Of a stretch of DNA of 64,000 bases, positions 11,505-22,415 are shown in pieces (positions within the stretch are counted from its first letter, which is position 1; each line of letters begins with the position of its first letter). Where the stretch lies: positions 26,505,756 to 26,569,755 of the forward strand of contig CM030707.1 of assembly GCA_017979445.1 (NCBI GenBank), in the 5' to 3' direction. The notes under the pieces were generated by a model that saw only the letters and a list, made by a program, of their open reading frames with translations, did no database searches and had not been told where the DNA came from. The DNA comes from Akebia trifoliata (lineage: Eukaryota > Streptophyta > Magnoliopsida > Ranunculales > Lardizabalaceae). The translations under genes and the position numbers were made by a program.

Positions 11505-12547
11505 TTATTTGTGTTGAGGTAGCGAAAACTCTATAGGTACTCCGTACTGTTCTGGGATCAAGGCAAGTTGGTAAAAAGATGTCTCTTTCAGTCCAATCAA
11601 ACAGACATAATATAATCCTTTAGTACCTAAAACAAGGTAGTCAACCATCCACCAAGGGCATCTCAAACTAATATGACAGGCAAGATGAGAATCCAACCAT
11701 TTGCTCCAAGCTTTGACTGAGTTGTGACGCACTAACATGTTTATCTTGGAAAAGTACTTTGGCCTATACTCGAGGGTTAAAGGAATGTCCACAATTTTAA
11801 GATGGTCGTAGAGCCACATATAAAGTAGGTAGGGCTTCCTTTGAAATCCCTTCCCCCACCATTTTTTATGGCATCCAAACCTGAGAAGGTTTCAGCTAGA
11901 ATGAGAGGTATAGGGTTGGCTTTTCTAGAGAGTTGGGAAGCTATGTCTATGAAGAACTCAAGAACAGTTTGACCCTCACTTTTGGAGGTCAGTATGTATT
12001 GGGCTAAGATCCCTAAACATAACTGATTGTCTCTAGTGGCTCTCCAAGCTTCTGATTTTACATTGATGGGATGACTGCGGGAGTGGTATAGACTCAATAA
12101 GGGTACTAAATCCAATTTCCCATTACGAACTAAGGCCTTGGCTTCTTCTTTTGAAATGTTTAGACCTGTGGCGAGGTCACCAGAATATCCTGTCTTCAAT
12201 GAAGGCATGACTAGAGGACCTAAAGTAGATATCCCCATGATGCCATAATAATCTTTATGAGTAGGACACAATTGCATATGCCCAATGTGAAATATGTGAA
12301 GATAAGGGTTCCAACATTTAGCCATAGCGCGCAAAAGATTTCAATCTATCTCAAACTCGTGGAAGTACAGGGCGTATCTCAACATGAATTTTTCAAAGTT
12401 GAATTTTTCTACGGTATGCATCCCCGTGATGGTTGTTTTGACCCACTGGTCGATTGGGTTATTGCCTGCAACCAACATCTTGAGTTGACACAAAAGAATA
12501 TTTAGTACATTTCCAAGGTTCATGCAAAACATATCTTTGTAAGTCAT
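11505..12547 (-). pseudogene. DUF7745-like ORF in sense orientation in T1 leader (decayed)
   Basis: Minus-strand reading gives about 345 residues in three open pieces: 12547-12344, a TGA at 12343-12341, then 12340-11777 in the same frame, then 11819-11505 after a frameshift near 11820. Segments C-W-N-P-Y...F-x-I-G-H...L-C-P-T near the start, I-L-A-E-T-F in the middle and W-L-Y-D-H-L later fit the plant-specific DUF7745 pattern (FWNP...F.F......PT..EY, then ILAETF, then WL..H). The function of that family is unknown. It lies in sense between PBS and gag, the position of ORF1 in Ogre elements. A related gene lies in antisense in T2 at 42430-40804. The family call is from memory of the pattern, not a search. 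Confidence 0.6.
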
Positions 12548-13049
12548 TTTTTTTATTTTGTAAAATATTTTTCCTTTTTATTTTCTTTTGGAAGATATTT
12601 TTCTTCTCTTGAAATGGGTTAGGACCCGAATTAGAGAAAAAATAACTTGAACGCCATTTCGAATTAAATGGTCCGGCTCATCGTGATTGTTAAATCGAGA
12701 TGAACTGGGTCATTGTGCATCACTACCATATTTAAAATGGATTCTTTATTGGGTTGGTTCACCTATTAAACAAATAATCTGATTATCTTGAGGAAACATT
12801 GTAACTTTCTGATATCAACAATTTGTAATGTCCATTTTTGAAAAGTAATCCGGGAACACTCATGATAAGTTCGAGTTGTGACCTATAGGAAGGTTCTTTA
12901 GACTCTAGGTTTACTATTTGCAATACAATTTATCTAGCCACCCTTGCCCAAGTACACCTATATACCTCTCGAGCGTACTCAATCAAACGGTACGTGGTGA
13001 CTTGGTTTGATATACCGTATAGGTGATAATCTAAGTCTCCAACTCAAAT
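12548..13049. other. T1 leader, no gene seen
   Basis: A/T-rich leader. From about 12840 there are partial copies of a roughly 200-bp unit that recurs at 13230 and 13425, with shared pieces such as gatataccgtataggt. No coding signal. Confidence 0.45.
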
Positions 13050-13225
13050 CTCTGAAGTAAAAAATAACCAGTTTAATCCCCAGTTGAGAGGTGGCGCACG
13101 ATGCTGAGCAAAGGCACTCTTAAGTCACTTCTCGTCTAGAATAGACGTTGTCTATTCCCCTAGTACTGTAGTACGGCGGGGCAGGATCTCGCTTAGGCAC
13201 TGATTTTGACCAAGAAGTGCAATTA
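13050..13225 (-). other. Leader module with small hairpin (T1 copy)
   Basis: About 175 bp that closely resembles 22228-22415 in Athila A1 and, more loosely, 29030-29165 in T2, each in the orientation of its element. Shared landmarks on the plus strand are ccagtttaatccccag, gatgctgagcaa, ctcgtctagaatagacg and gcttaggcactg. It contains an inverted repeat aatagac-gtt-gtctatt. It is non-coding and lies between PBS and gag in all three. Confidence 0.7.
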
Positions 13226-13229
13226 GATT

Positions 13230-13610
13230 ACTTTGATATACCGTATAGGTACGAGTCTAGGTTGTAGCTTTCATAAATGATTTTTGCATCCCGCGAGGGG
13301 ACCGACCACGTACTAGTACTACGTTGGCAATCGGGACATGTGACCTTGCGGCTTACAATAGGATAAAGGCTCAGGTCGCTCCAACATGGGTGTATCAATA
13401 TACCTTTCAGAATCACACGATCAAACAGTACTGATGCCCAAGTTTTATATACTTTATGGTAAGTGATTGGAGTTGTAGTTTTCACGAATGACGTCGCATC
13501 TCCAAGGAGACCGGGCCACGCATTAGTGCCACGTTGGCTATTAGAGACATGCAAGCGTTCAATACAGTAAAGTAAACGTGCTAGTGGTGTGTGCAAATAG
13601 GATAGGGTGT
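13230..13610. repeat. Diverged direct repeat (~190 bp x2) in T1 leader
   Basis: 13250-13420 and 13440-13600 share order and sequence: gttgtagctttcataaatga / gttgtagttttcacgaatga, then gcatc...gaggggaccg / gcatc...aaggagaccg, then cacgttggcaatcgggacat / cacgttggctattagagaca. A third partial copy lies before 13050. The short minus-strand open frame here is not supported. Confidence 0.6.
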
Positions 13611-14080
13611 GCCCGGGGCATTTTCTAGATGAGTGGGCCCATTGGTCAGATCAAACCATTCATACATGGATGCCACATAGCTCAAAGACTACCAAATCCT
13701 AGGCACATTAAAATATACATATAGAGACTGGCTTTTTAGATAATTAGTCCATAAGGGTATCACATTCATAGTTAAGCATCAACCAATCGATTTTTTTCAT
13801 CATTTTTTTAACGAATGAACTAATCATAAAAGGACTTCTCTTTTTATTTTTATTTTTTTATGGTCCAACCGATGATCGCTTTGAATTTTCATTTTGATCA
13901 ATCAAAAAGTGGCAAGCAGTACGCCCTAAGTTTAATAAAAAGTGATTCGTTTGATCTTTTGAAGTTTTAAAACTAAAAAAAATAATGAAGTCCAAGAAGA
14001 AAGTTGTCAAGACTAATGTAAAGAACAAACTGAGCAAAAAAAAAACTTTTTTTTTAAAATTAATTAATTAATTAATTATT
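13611..14080. other. T1 leader, no gene seen
   Basis: A/T-rich leader ending in long A and T runs and (ttaa)n near 14060-14078. Nothing coding or structurally clear. Confidence 0.45.
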
Positions 14081-14620
14081 TTTTTGTGCTCATTTTGAGG
14101 CACATTGCCTCTGATTTTTGACTTAGGTCAATTTTTTTTTATGTTTTTTTTTATTCATTTTGTATCCCGACAAGATGTCAAACAGAAATGTTAGCGTAAA
14201 CAATAGTAAATGAGCTCACAATCCGATTCTGACTTGATAAAATCTTGCTAATTAAGTCACATTTGAAAGAAAATTTTGTTCTACCCCAAATCAATATGCA
14301 CTAATAGTTAATCAGAGATCGAACGAGAAAGTTACAATCAATTTAAGTTCGACTGTCCATTTGGCAAAAAAAAAAACATGGTTTTTTTTAAACTCATTTT
14401 GAGGCACATTGCCTCTGGTTTTTTGCTTGGGGCAAAGAATTTTTTTTTTTCATTTTTTTATGATATGCATACTTAAAAGAAACATAATCGGAGAAATAAA
14501 AGAGAAATCGATTTTTTTTCCTTTTTTTTGTTTTTTGTTTTTTTTCACACATTTTGAGGCACATTGTCTTTGATTTTTGGCTTGGGCAAAAAAAGGTAAA
14601 ATAAATAAAAATTTCTCATT
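14081..14620. repeat. Three copies of a ~50-bp unit with poly-T spacers
   Basis: The unit (plus strand) reads attttgaggcacattgcct then ctgattttt.gcttgg and occurs near 14092, 14396 and 14552, separated by 150-300 bp rich in T runs. Minus-strand open frames through this stretch are low-complexity and not taken as genes. Confidence 0.7.
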
Positions 14621-14853
14621 TTTTTTATGATATGCATGCTTAAAAGACATAATTTGATAAATAAAGGAAAACCTGATTTTTTTCCTTTTTTTATTTATTT
14701 TTATTTATTTTTAATCAAAGGGAGTAAATAAAGAAAAAGAAACCCACCTAAAAAATAAATACAACAAATACAACAAATAATATTAGCTTGCAAATAAGAA
14801 TATTTTGTATTTTTTTCAAAATGATCGAGTTGACACGAGGGTAGAGCCTTTAC

Positions 14854-14872
14854 TCCCCAGTGGAGTCGCCAA
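14854..14872 (-). other. T1 primer-binding site
   Basis: On the minus strand TTGGCGACTCCACTGGGGA begins 2 nt after the LTR end at 14875. Sites of this form are usual in Tat/Ogre elements. I recall an Arg tRNA as partner but cannot confirm it here. It fixes the minus orientation of T1. Confidence 0.8.
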
Positions 14873-15064
14873 GCTGTAAATACGTAATTTTGTCATTATG
14901 ACGGTCACATCTACTAAGGATTGGAGTCGCCACCATTAATTTTTGTAAGTGGGTGTGAATGGTCACCCGATATACATTTTTTGAAAAATGACATTTTGGC
15001 ATTTAGTGACTCACGATGGATAGGAACTAATCGAACCTTGAGATTCGGGGTAAGCGGCTCGATT

Positions 15065-15100
15065 GGAGAAAAGGGAAGGTGTTAGGCACCCTTTTTCCCC
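15065..15100 (-). promoter_or_regulatory. Conserved U5 hairpin (T1 LTR)
   Basis: Minus strand: arm ggggaaaaaggg, loop tgcctaacacctt, arm cccttttctcc. The arms pair over about ten positions with one A-C mismatch and one G-U pair. The loop is identical to that in the T2 3' LTR and S1. Confidence 0.75.
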
Positions 15101-15620
15101 TACCATGTGGTGGTAACCTCAACTCAACTCGATCATTTTGATTTAAAAAAATGAATAATGAAGTGCCACATGTCGTGTATTTGTTCCCTAAGTAGGGATT
15201 TGCTTTTGGCTCAATTATAGGATCATTCCATTGATGGAAATGATCCTTATAAACCTTTTCCTTGGGGGCCATTCATCCTAAGCCCATCTAAAATAAAATA
15301 AAGAGGAGAGGGGATAATAGAAGAGGGAGGAGGAGAGGGTAGAGAAGAAGAAATGAGGGGGGTGTACTTTGAACCCACCTTGATGCTTCGATATTTTCTT
15401 TTCTTTTCTTTCCTTCCTTCTTCTTTTTTCAGTCTTCTTGAATCTTTAGTAGAATGTGAGAGTATAAGAATGGGAAAAGGTGATTAGAGAGAGTAGGGAT
15501 TTTCTTTTTTTTTAGTGAGACTTGGTGTGGAGTTAATAAGAGATGATTGGTAGACTTGGTGAGAATTGGTGATAGTTGTTAGTAGTGAGAGTTGGGGCTT
15601 TTTTTGAGAAGAGGAGGAGA

Positions 15621-15630
15621 GTATTTATAG
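15621..15630 (-). promoter_or_regulatory. Putative TATA box of T1 LTR
   Basis: Minus-strand ctataaatac, at the same relative place as tatataaata (26431) and ctataaatac (50486) in the T2 LTRs. Conservation across three copies supports a promoter role. Confidence 0.6.
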
Positions 15631-16976
15631 ATGTTAATGGGTTATTTTAGGGATATAATGGGGTAAAGCGGGGGAGAGTAGAAAATGACATATGTTTTAA
15701 ATGATAGGGGTATGAAATTAGGAGTTGGGAGAGGGGTAATTATGTAATGAGGGTAAATGGATTGTGTTTTAATCAAAATGGTTTGGATCTTACCCAAACC
15801 ATTTAGGTGGAGTGTTTGGTGAGATGAGATTATGAGTGTTTAAGAGGGTGGTTGATTGATTGAGTGGTATTTGATTTAAGAGAATGGAGGGTGTAAGAGG
15901 GTGGTTGGGAGGGTGAGAGAGATGGTGACATGTGGCAAGATGTGTGGTGGTTAAGGGTTTATATTTAATTGATGAAAAAGAATGAGTGTTTGATTTGAGA
16001 GGATGGATGTAGGTTTAGGTTGTAAAGATGAGTTTATAGGAAATGATGATGATAGAATAGGGGGAGATATGATGATGATAGGTTAGGAGGAGGTGTGGGT
16101 TGATGTGTTTGATTTAAGATAATAGAGGTTAGAAGATTATAAGGGTAGGTTAGAGGAGGGTGTGGGTTGATGTGATTTTTTAAAGAAAAGGTGATGAGTT
16201 GATGTGTGGGTAGATGAGGTTTAATGGGGGTAGGTAGTTGGATGAAGGAGGTGAGATGGGGTAATGACATGTGTCATATATGATTATCAAGATGATGATT
16301 GGTTGATGTGGGTAGTGATTTGTGGGTTAGGATTATGGGTTGGATGTGAATTGTATATAGATAAGGGTTTGTGGGCTTTTTAGTGTATTGGGCTTGGGTT
16401 ATGGAATGATTTTGGATTTTAGGAATTGGTTGGAGTTGTCTTGGAAATGGTTAGGAGGGTTTAGGTTGATTTTAGATTTTAGGTGATGTGGGATCAAGTT
16501 TAGGTTAGGGGGGAAATGTGAGAGATTGATTTTGGAGGATTAAGGGAATATGGGCCTTAGGTGGGCTAAGGGTCTTTTCGGATTTGGAAGTGGAGAGGTG
16601 GAGGGTATAGGAGGTGGTAGGCGTCCCAAGTCTCGTTTTTTAATTTTATTTATTTGTTTTGAGATTTTTAAAATCATTGGTTTGATTAAAATGCCACGTG
16701 TTGGCAAATCGAACTTTTTAGGCCCGTTGGAGAATTTCGTTGAAAATCGGTATTTCAGGATATAAGAGAAGAGCGGTGAAGGTTGGGAAGGTGTAGGGTA
16801 TGTTAAATCCCTTTGATGGGCGCACCAAACCATTAAAAGGTTTCAGGGGCCTCGATTCGATCCAAATGCCATATTTCAATTGATTTGGGCCTTTGAGGCT
16901 CGTTGGCAATTTTTATTGAAAAATCTGTATTTTTGGGCCTTTCCAGTATGGGCCTGTTCAAATTGGGGTGTCTACA

Positions 16977-17960
16977 GAAGCTTTCTAAGCTCTCCGGCTT
17001 TCGCTAAATCAAAATTCAAATGTTTGATTACCCAATAAGCTCGATGCTCGAGTTCGACTGGCAGATGACAGTCTTTACCAAAGATTAACTGATAAGGGGA
17101 CATTCCTATAGGAGTTTGAAAGTCGTTCTGTAGGCCCACAAGGCATCAGATAATCGTAAAGACCAATTTTTTCAAGTAGGATTGACATCTTTTTCAAGAA
17201 TGATTTTGATTTCACGATTAGAAATTTCGACCTGCCTACTAGTTTGTAGGTGATACGGGATGGTTACCTTATGAGTAATGGAATACTTGCACATCAAGTT
17301 TTCAAAAATTCGGTTACAGAAATGTTTCCCTCCATCACTAATGATGGCTCGAGGAGTTCCAAATCGGGCAAATAGAATGTTTTTGAGGAATTGAACAACA
17401 ATCTTATGATCATTGGTTCGACAAGCTGTGGCTTCAACCTATTTTGACACGTAGTCGACTGCGACTAAAATATATTGGAATCCGTGCGAAATAGGGAAAG
17501 GACCCATGAAGTCAATAGCCCAAACATTGAAGAATGCGATGATCAAAATTGGTTGTTCGGACATTTCATTTCTTCGACTGATTTTCCATAGACATTGACA
17601 CCTATCACAGGATTTAGCAAAGAGATGGGCATCACGAAAGATTTCAGACCAATAAAAACCACATTACAAGATTTTGGCTGCTGTTTTCTTTCCTCCAAAA
17701 TGCCCACCACAAACGTGATTGTGGCAGAACTCAAGAATACCACTCTATTCTTTCTCAGTAATACACCGATGAATTATCTAGTCTGGATAATATTTAAATA
17801 AATACGAATCATCCCAAAAGAACCATTTGGCTTGGGCAAGGAAACACAGGCGATTTTGTTTACTCCAAGAGGTAGGAGTTTAACTTGTAACCAGGTAGTT
17901 GACAATGTCAGCATACCAAGGTGTGTTAGAATTAGAAACTGCCATGATTTGCTCGTTAGG
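16977..17960 (-). pseudogene. pol: A1 integrase, degenerate and truncated by T1
   Basis: Minus-strand translation in pieces gives zinc-binding and core motifs: H-N-H-V-C-G-G-H-F-G, C-D-R-C-Q, W-A-I-D-F-M-G-P-F-P, I-I-S-D-G-G-K-H-F-C, and near the end [12 protein letters not shown] and A-G-E-L-R-K-L, after which T1 begins. Several stops (for example within Y-V-S-K-stop-V-E-A) and frameshifts are present. The core Asp residues are recognisable; function is lost. Confidence 0.75.
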
Positions 17961-18527
17961 AAAATTTTCAAAAATTGGAAGAGAGTCAGTGAGAGTTTCA
18001 ACTACTAGCCTAGATAGGTGGTCTGCAACCGCATTCTCGCATCCCTTTTTATCTTGAATTTCGAGATCAAACTTTTGAAGAAGAAGAATCCATCATATCA
18101 ACCTCGCCTTCGCATCCTTCTTAGCAAGACGGTATTTCAACGCTGTGTGGTCAGTGAAAATGACTATTTTGGACCCCATAAAATAGGAACGGAATTTATC
18201 TAAAGAAAAAACTACTTCTAGTAGTTCCTTCTCAGTGGTGGAATAATTGAGCTAGGCATCATTTAGCGTCTTGTTGATATACTGGATGACATGGAGGAGT
18301 TTTTCAACTCGTTGCCCCAATACAGCACCTATAGCGTAATCGGATGCATCACACATCACCTCAAATGGGAGATCCCAATTGGGTGGTTGGATAATAGGTG
18401 CTGAGGTCAACTCAATTTTCAGTTTCTTAAAGGCTGATAAGCAGGCGATAGAAAACTCGAAAGTAGTGTCTCTAGCTAACAGATCATACAGGGGTTTTGA
18501 AAATTTTTCAAAGTTTTTGATGAATCT
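17961..18527 (-). pseudogene. pol: A1 RNase H, degenerate
   Basis: Minus-strand translation continues from RT through W-D-L-P-F-E-V-M-C-D-A-S-D-Y-A-I-G-A-V-L-G-Q, Y-S-T-T-E-K-E-L-L and F-T-D-H-T-A-L-K-Y, the normal Ty3/gypsy RNase H motifs, ending in D-H-L-S-R-L. Single stops interrupt it. Two plus-strand open frames over this stretch are shadows. Confidence 0.75.
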
Positions 18528-19517
18528 TCAGTAAAACCTTGCGTGCCCTAGGAAAGAACGAACTTCTTTCACAGTTCTAGGTGGAGGTAAATTTGCTATA
18601 AGATCGACCTTAGCTTTATCTACCTCAATTCTTTTTTGAGAAATAATATGTCCTAGAACTATCCCAGAGGTAACTATGAAGTGGCACTTCTCCCAATTTA
18701 ACACGAGGTGCTTCTCTCGACATCTTTTTAAGACTAACTTCAAATGTCCCAAGCAGTCGTCAAAAATTGACCTGAACACAGAAAAATCATCCATGAAGAC
18801 TTCAAGAAAGTCTTCGACCATATCAGAGAATATACTCAACATGCACCTTTGAAAGGTGGCAGGAGTATTACATAACCCAAAAGACATGCGTCGATAGGCA
18901 AAGGTCCCAAATGGACAGGTAAACGTTATTTTTTCTTGGTCTTTAGGAGCAAATGGGATATGATTGTATCTCGAATATCCATCAAAAAAATAATAATAAG
19001 CATGACCGGCTAAACGTTCGAGCATCTGATCGATGAATGGGAGAGGGAAGTGATCCTTACGTGTCATCGTATTTAGTTTTCGATAGTCTATACAAACTCT
19101 TCATCCAGTTTGAACACGAGTAGGTATAAATTCATTATCCTGATTGGTCACAACTGTGCCACCTGATTTCTTGGGGACAACTTGAACTAGATTGACCCAT
19201 TTATTATCAGAGATGGGGTATATAATACCTACATCTAAAAGTTTGATGACCTCTCCTCGGACTACTTCTTGTAACACCGGATTGAGTTGCCTTTGTGATT
19301 CTCTCGATGGTTTGAAATTTTTCTCAAGATGGATCTGATGTATGATCACAGAAGGACTGATGCCTTTAATATCAATTTTGGTCCAACCAATAGTTTCTCG
19401 ATTTTCGCACAGAACGTCAAGTAACTGATTTTTTTGTGATTTTTCCAGAGTAGGGGAGATAATAACAGGAAAGGTCTCAGCATTACCCAAAAATGCGTAT
19501 TTCAACATATCAGGCAA
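18528..19517 (-). pseudogene. pol: A1 reverse transcriptase
   Basis: Open from 19517 to 19101 and from 19067 to 18528, separated by a single TGA where the family has Trp before R-V-C-I-D-Y-R. Motifs in order: N-K-W-V-N-L-V-Q-V-V-P-K-K, D-Y-R-K-L-N, D-G-Y-S-R-Y-N, C-P-F-G-T-F-A-Y-R-R-M-S-F-G-L-C-N, the catalytic F-M-D-D, and L-N-W-E-K-C-H-F. The wording is typical of Athila RT. One stop and a missing start make it non-functional as it stands. Confidence 0.85.
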
Positions 19518-19545
19518 TTACTTTAAATCAAGCTTTGGAATTTCC

Positions 19546-20322
19546 TCAACTATTTGGTTGCCAATCCATCACAAGGACGGATTCAAGTAGAGAGTTCACT
19601 TCCCTGATGGATTTCTCGATATCGAACTCAAGGCCGAATTGGCCAAAATACTCTTCTAGCGAATCTTTGTTCTCCGCTTCTTCAAAAGTGCTACTGACCA
19701 GGGTGTCGATCATGTTGACTTCTTCCAAATCATCCATGTCAGTAGATTGAAACTTATTTTGAAAGACATTCATTTTGACCTTCATGTCCCCAAATGCTAG
19801 AGTCATGATACCATTGCGACACTTGATAACTGCATCGGTAGTGACTAAGAAAGGTCTTCCTAAGATGACTGGAACATGAGAATTTGGGTTAATGACAAGT
19901 TCAATGTCAAGAACTACAAAGTCGATAGGAAAGTAGAAATCCTTCACCTTGATGATCACATCCTCCACCGATCTATCTACTAGACTTAGAGTGATATCCG
20001 TAGGTTTAAGTTCACCTAAACCTAATTGCTGGTAGACTGAGAAAGGAAGAAGATTCATACTAGCCCCAAGATCTAATAGATATTTCTCAATCATCGTATC
20101 TCCAATGTGCACAAAAATTGTAAGACAGCCTGGGTTTTTGAATTTTGGAACAATTATCCGCTGAATCAGACAAGAAGACTGGACTGTCATTACAGCCTCT
20201 CTTGGCACATGAGTTTTTTCCTTCACTGTGGTAAGATCTTTGAGTGAAGAAATTTGACGAATTGCGTCAAGGAAGAGAATATTGATTTGAACGTTTTTGA
20301 ACACTTCTAAAATTCCTTCCAA
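19546..20322 (-). pseudogene. pol: A1 aspartic protease region
   Basis: A 258-codon open frame with D-L-G-A-S-M-N-L-L-P (active-site Asp in D-x-G-A), L-G-L-G-E-L-K-P-T and V-I-L-G-R-P-F-L, the standard Athila protease pattern, followed by an acidic linker to RT containing Y-F-G-Q-F-G-L-E-F-D. The same linker is found in the plus-strand Athila fragment at 63480-64000. A1 lacks a stretch between this linker and the next block that the right-edge copy keeps. Confidence 0.82.
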
Positions 20323-20454
20323 TTGTTTTCCCTTTTTGTTATCTATGAGTCTATGAGGGAACGGAGCTTTGGGAATGATTACTCAACTTTCGAGAGGAGG
20401 AGGTGTTTCCTTAGACCGGTCTTCTTTTTCTATGGAAGGTGCACTAGAGGTTGT

Positions 20455-22120
20455 TTATTTGGTTAGAACATCCTCAGGCATTTCAACTTTATTGTCCACC
20501 AATTTACCAGATCGTAAGGTGTGGACAGCTTGAACAGAATTAGAGGGACCTACTTGAGTATTGATTTCATACTGTCCTCTTGGAACAGTTCCTGTTGGAT
20601 TAGGCATTGTTTGACTGGGAAACTGGCCTTTGTTTTTTTCTCCTATGAATGAAGCTAACTGATCCACCTGAATCTCTAAATTTTTAAATTCTTGCGTAGT
20701 GGCCTGATTGGTCTGAGACTGGCTCTGGGTAGTCTGGATTTGTTTCTGTATGAGTTGTTGTTGTTGCTTTAATATCTCAGCCATCATTGATTCCAATAGG
20801 ATCGACAACGATCGTCCGTTGATCAGAATTTTGAGGTGAAGAGTAGGATGGTTGCGAAACCAAAGATAGGTTCGCATTGGTGTGAGTTTGACGATTGAAA
20901 TTTTTCTGAAACCCTGGAGGACCTCTCGGTTGGATAGGTTTACTCTGTCGATACAAAGTTAGGGTGAAACCTATTATCGAGATGGTACTTCTGACTGTAG
21001 GAGTTAGGAGTGGGTTTCTTATACGTGCTGTAATTTCCAACAGCATTGGCTTGTTCTGACTGCTAGGTAGTCAAGGTGGGACAATTCTCTGTAGAATGAC
21101 TAAAGTTCTCACACAGTTGACATAATGAAAATGTCTCTATGGCGACTTGCAGAATTGGAGTGGCTTCTCGAAAATTGGATTTGACAATGAAAGTGTCGAA
21201 CTTTTTATTGAGACTCTGTAAGCTACTCACAAGGCTATTCATGACATTCTTGAGATCGGGATTAGACTTAACCTCATACATGCCCGGCTTCTTGGCTCCT
21301 AAATCTCCTCTATCGAAATCCCCTATGTTTGTGCTCCAATTTCGAGCATTCTCAGCTAGTTCGACTAAAAATTCATATGCTTGATTAGGAGTTTGATTCA
21401 TAAATTTACCCTGATGCATAGACTAGAGAAGAATACGCTAGGCTGTTGGGAGACCACGATAAAAGAAATTAACTAATTGGATTTTGTCTATCCCATGGTG
21501 CGGACACTTGACAAGAAGGTCCTTGAACCTTTCCCAAGTCTGAGAGAATTCTTCATCCGGTCTTCCCTTGAAGTTTTGAAAGGCATTTTTGAATTGTTTC
21601 GTCTTTGCCATTGGGAAGGTTTTTTGGCCATGAATTTTCTCGACAACTCATCCCACATAGTGATAGAGTTGGAGGCCAAGGAGTTAAACCAAGCCATAGC
21701 ATGGTCTTCAAGAGAGAGAGGGAATAACCTAATTTTGACATTCTCATCATCGAGGTAACCATTTTTGAATGTCTGGCATAAGGTTAACAATTTATTGAGG
21801 TGATTGTATGGTTGTTCACTCTCAAAACTGTGGAATTTGAGCAATATATTGATGGTGGCTGCCTATATTTCAAATTGTGCCACATTAGTGGCAGGTAAAG
21901 CTATACACGACGGAGGGTTAGCAGTAATATATACGAACAACTCATTGAGAGTTCGCTGATCCTCATGGATGTGATGAGGTGGAAGTGGAAGTGGATCCAT
22001 TTCTGGGACTGGTGGAGTGAGAATAGTGTTGATTTCTCGTCTAACCTTAGGTAGTGGATGAGACCTTGTGATCTCTGGATCAAATACAATTGAATTTTTT
22101 TGAGATCTCCTACCTAACAT
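20455..22120 (-). pseudogene. gag: A1 gag, degenerate
   Basis: Minus-strand pieces from M-L-G-R-R-S at 22120: capsid-type motifs L-R/V-K-I-R-L-F-P-L-S-L-E-D-H-A-M-A-W-F-N-S-L and W-D-E-L-S-R-K-F at 21844-21488, then C-Q-L-C-E-N-F-S-H-S-T-E-N-C, a CCHC knuckle with normal spacing, at 21110-21060, then a Gln-rich region (20877-20455). The 22120 and 21844 pieces are in the same frame, with a stop between; later parts are frameshifted. Several other-strand open frames here are shadows. Confidence 0.8.
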
Positions 22121-22227
22121 ACATTAGAGAATTGCACACAATAGGGGGAGAAATTCACACGTGAGAACTGAGTGCCTATGACTAGACAGCTCCTAACATT
22201 TTCAAAGGATTAATCAAAGCCTCAAAC
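22121..22227 (-). other. A1 leader just upstream of gag
   Basis: Short non-coding leader between the gag start and the shared module; nothing else recognised. Confidence 0.5.
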
Positions 22228-22415
22228 CCAAATCTTTGAAATCGAAACAGCCAGTTTAATCCCCAGGGGAGAGGTGACGCACAATGCTGAGCAAGGACAC
22301 TCTAAGATCACCTCTCGTCTAGAATAGACGTGTGTCTATCCCTTGAATACACGTAGTACTACAGGGCAGGATTGCGCTTAGGCACTGTTCACGATCAAGA
22401 AGTGTAGTTGATACA
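22228..22415 (-). other. Leader module with small hairpin (A1 copy)
   Basis: Close counterpart of 13050-13225 in T1, about four bases in five identical by eye over 150 bp, in the same position between PBS and gag and in the same orientation relative to the element. The inverted repeat here is atagac-gtgt-gtctat on the plus strand. A1 is Athila and T1 is Tat, so this similarity is unexpected. Confidence 0.7.

Larger units (their letters stand above)
1..16976 (-). mobile_element. T1: Tat/Ogre-like Ty3/gypsy retrotransposon, 5' part (interrupted by E1)
   Basis: Read on the minus strand, this is the 5' LTR (16976 to 14875), a primer-binding site, a long leader with a sense ORF of DUF7745 type (12547-11505), a tandem array, and the gag start codon at position 23. 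The rest of gag, pol and the 3' LTR lie left of the window. The array is split by element E1 (495-10551), so T1 occupies 1-494 and 10552-16976. It is inserted in the integrase of Athila element A1, whose coding sequence stops abruptly at 16977. LTR and gag leader are clearly related to T2. An ORF between 5' LTR and gag is the layout known for Ogre elements. The lineage call follows from relatedness to T2, which shows the diagnostic second RNase H. Confidence 0.85.
14875..16976 (-). repeat. T1 5' LTR (2102 bp)
   Basis: Minus-strand reading begins TGTAGACACCCC and ends TTTACA. The first several hundred bases follow the T2 LTRs with moderate divergence (shared phrases about aggcccaaaaata and gccaacacgtggcatt). 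A TATA-like ctataaatac lies at 15621-15630 on the minus strand and the conserved U5 hairpin at 15065-15100. Minus-strand open frames within it (for example 16034-16270) are low-complexity LTR sequence. Confidence 0.9.
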
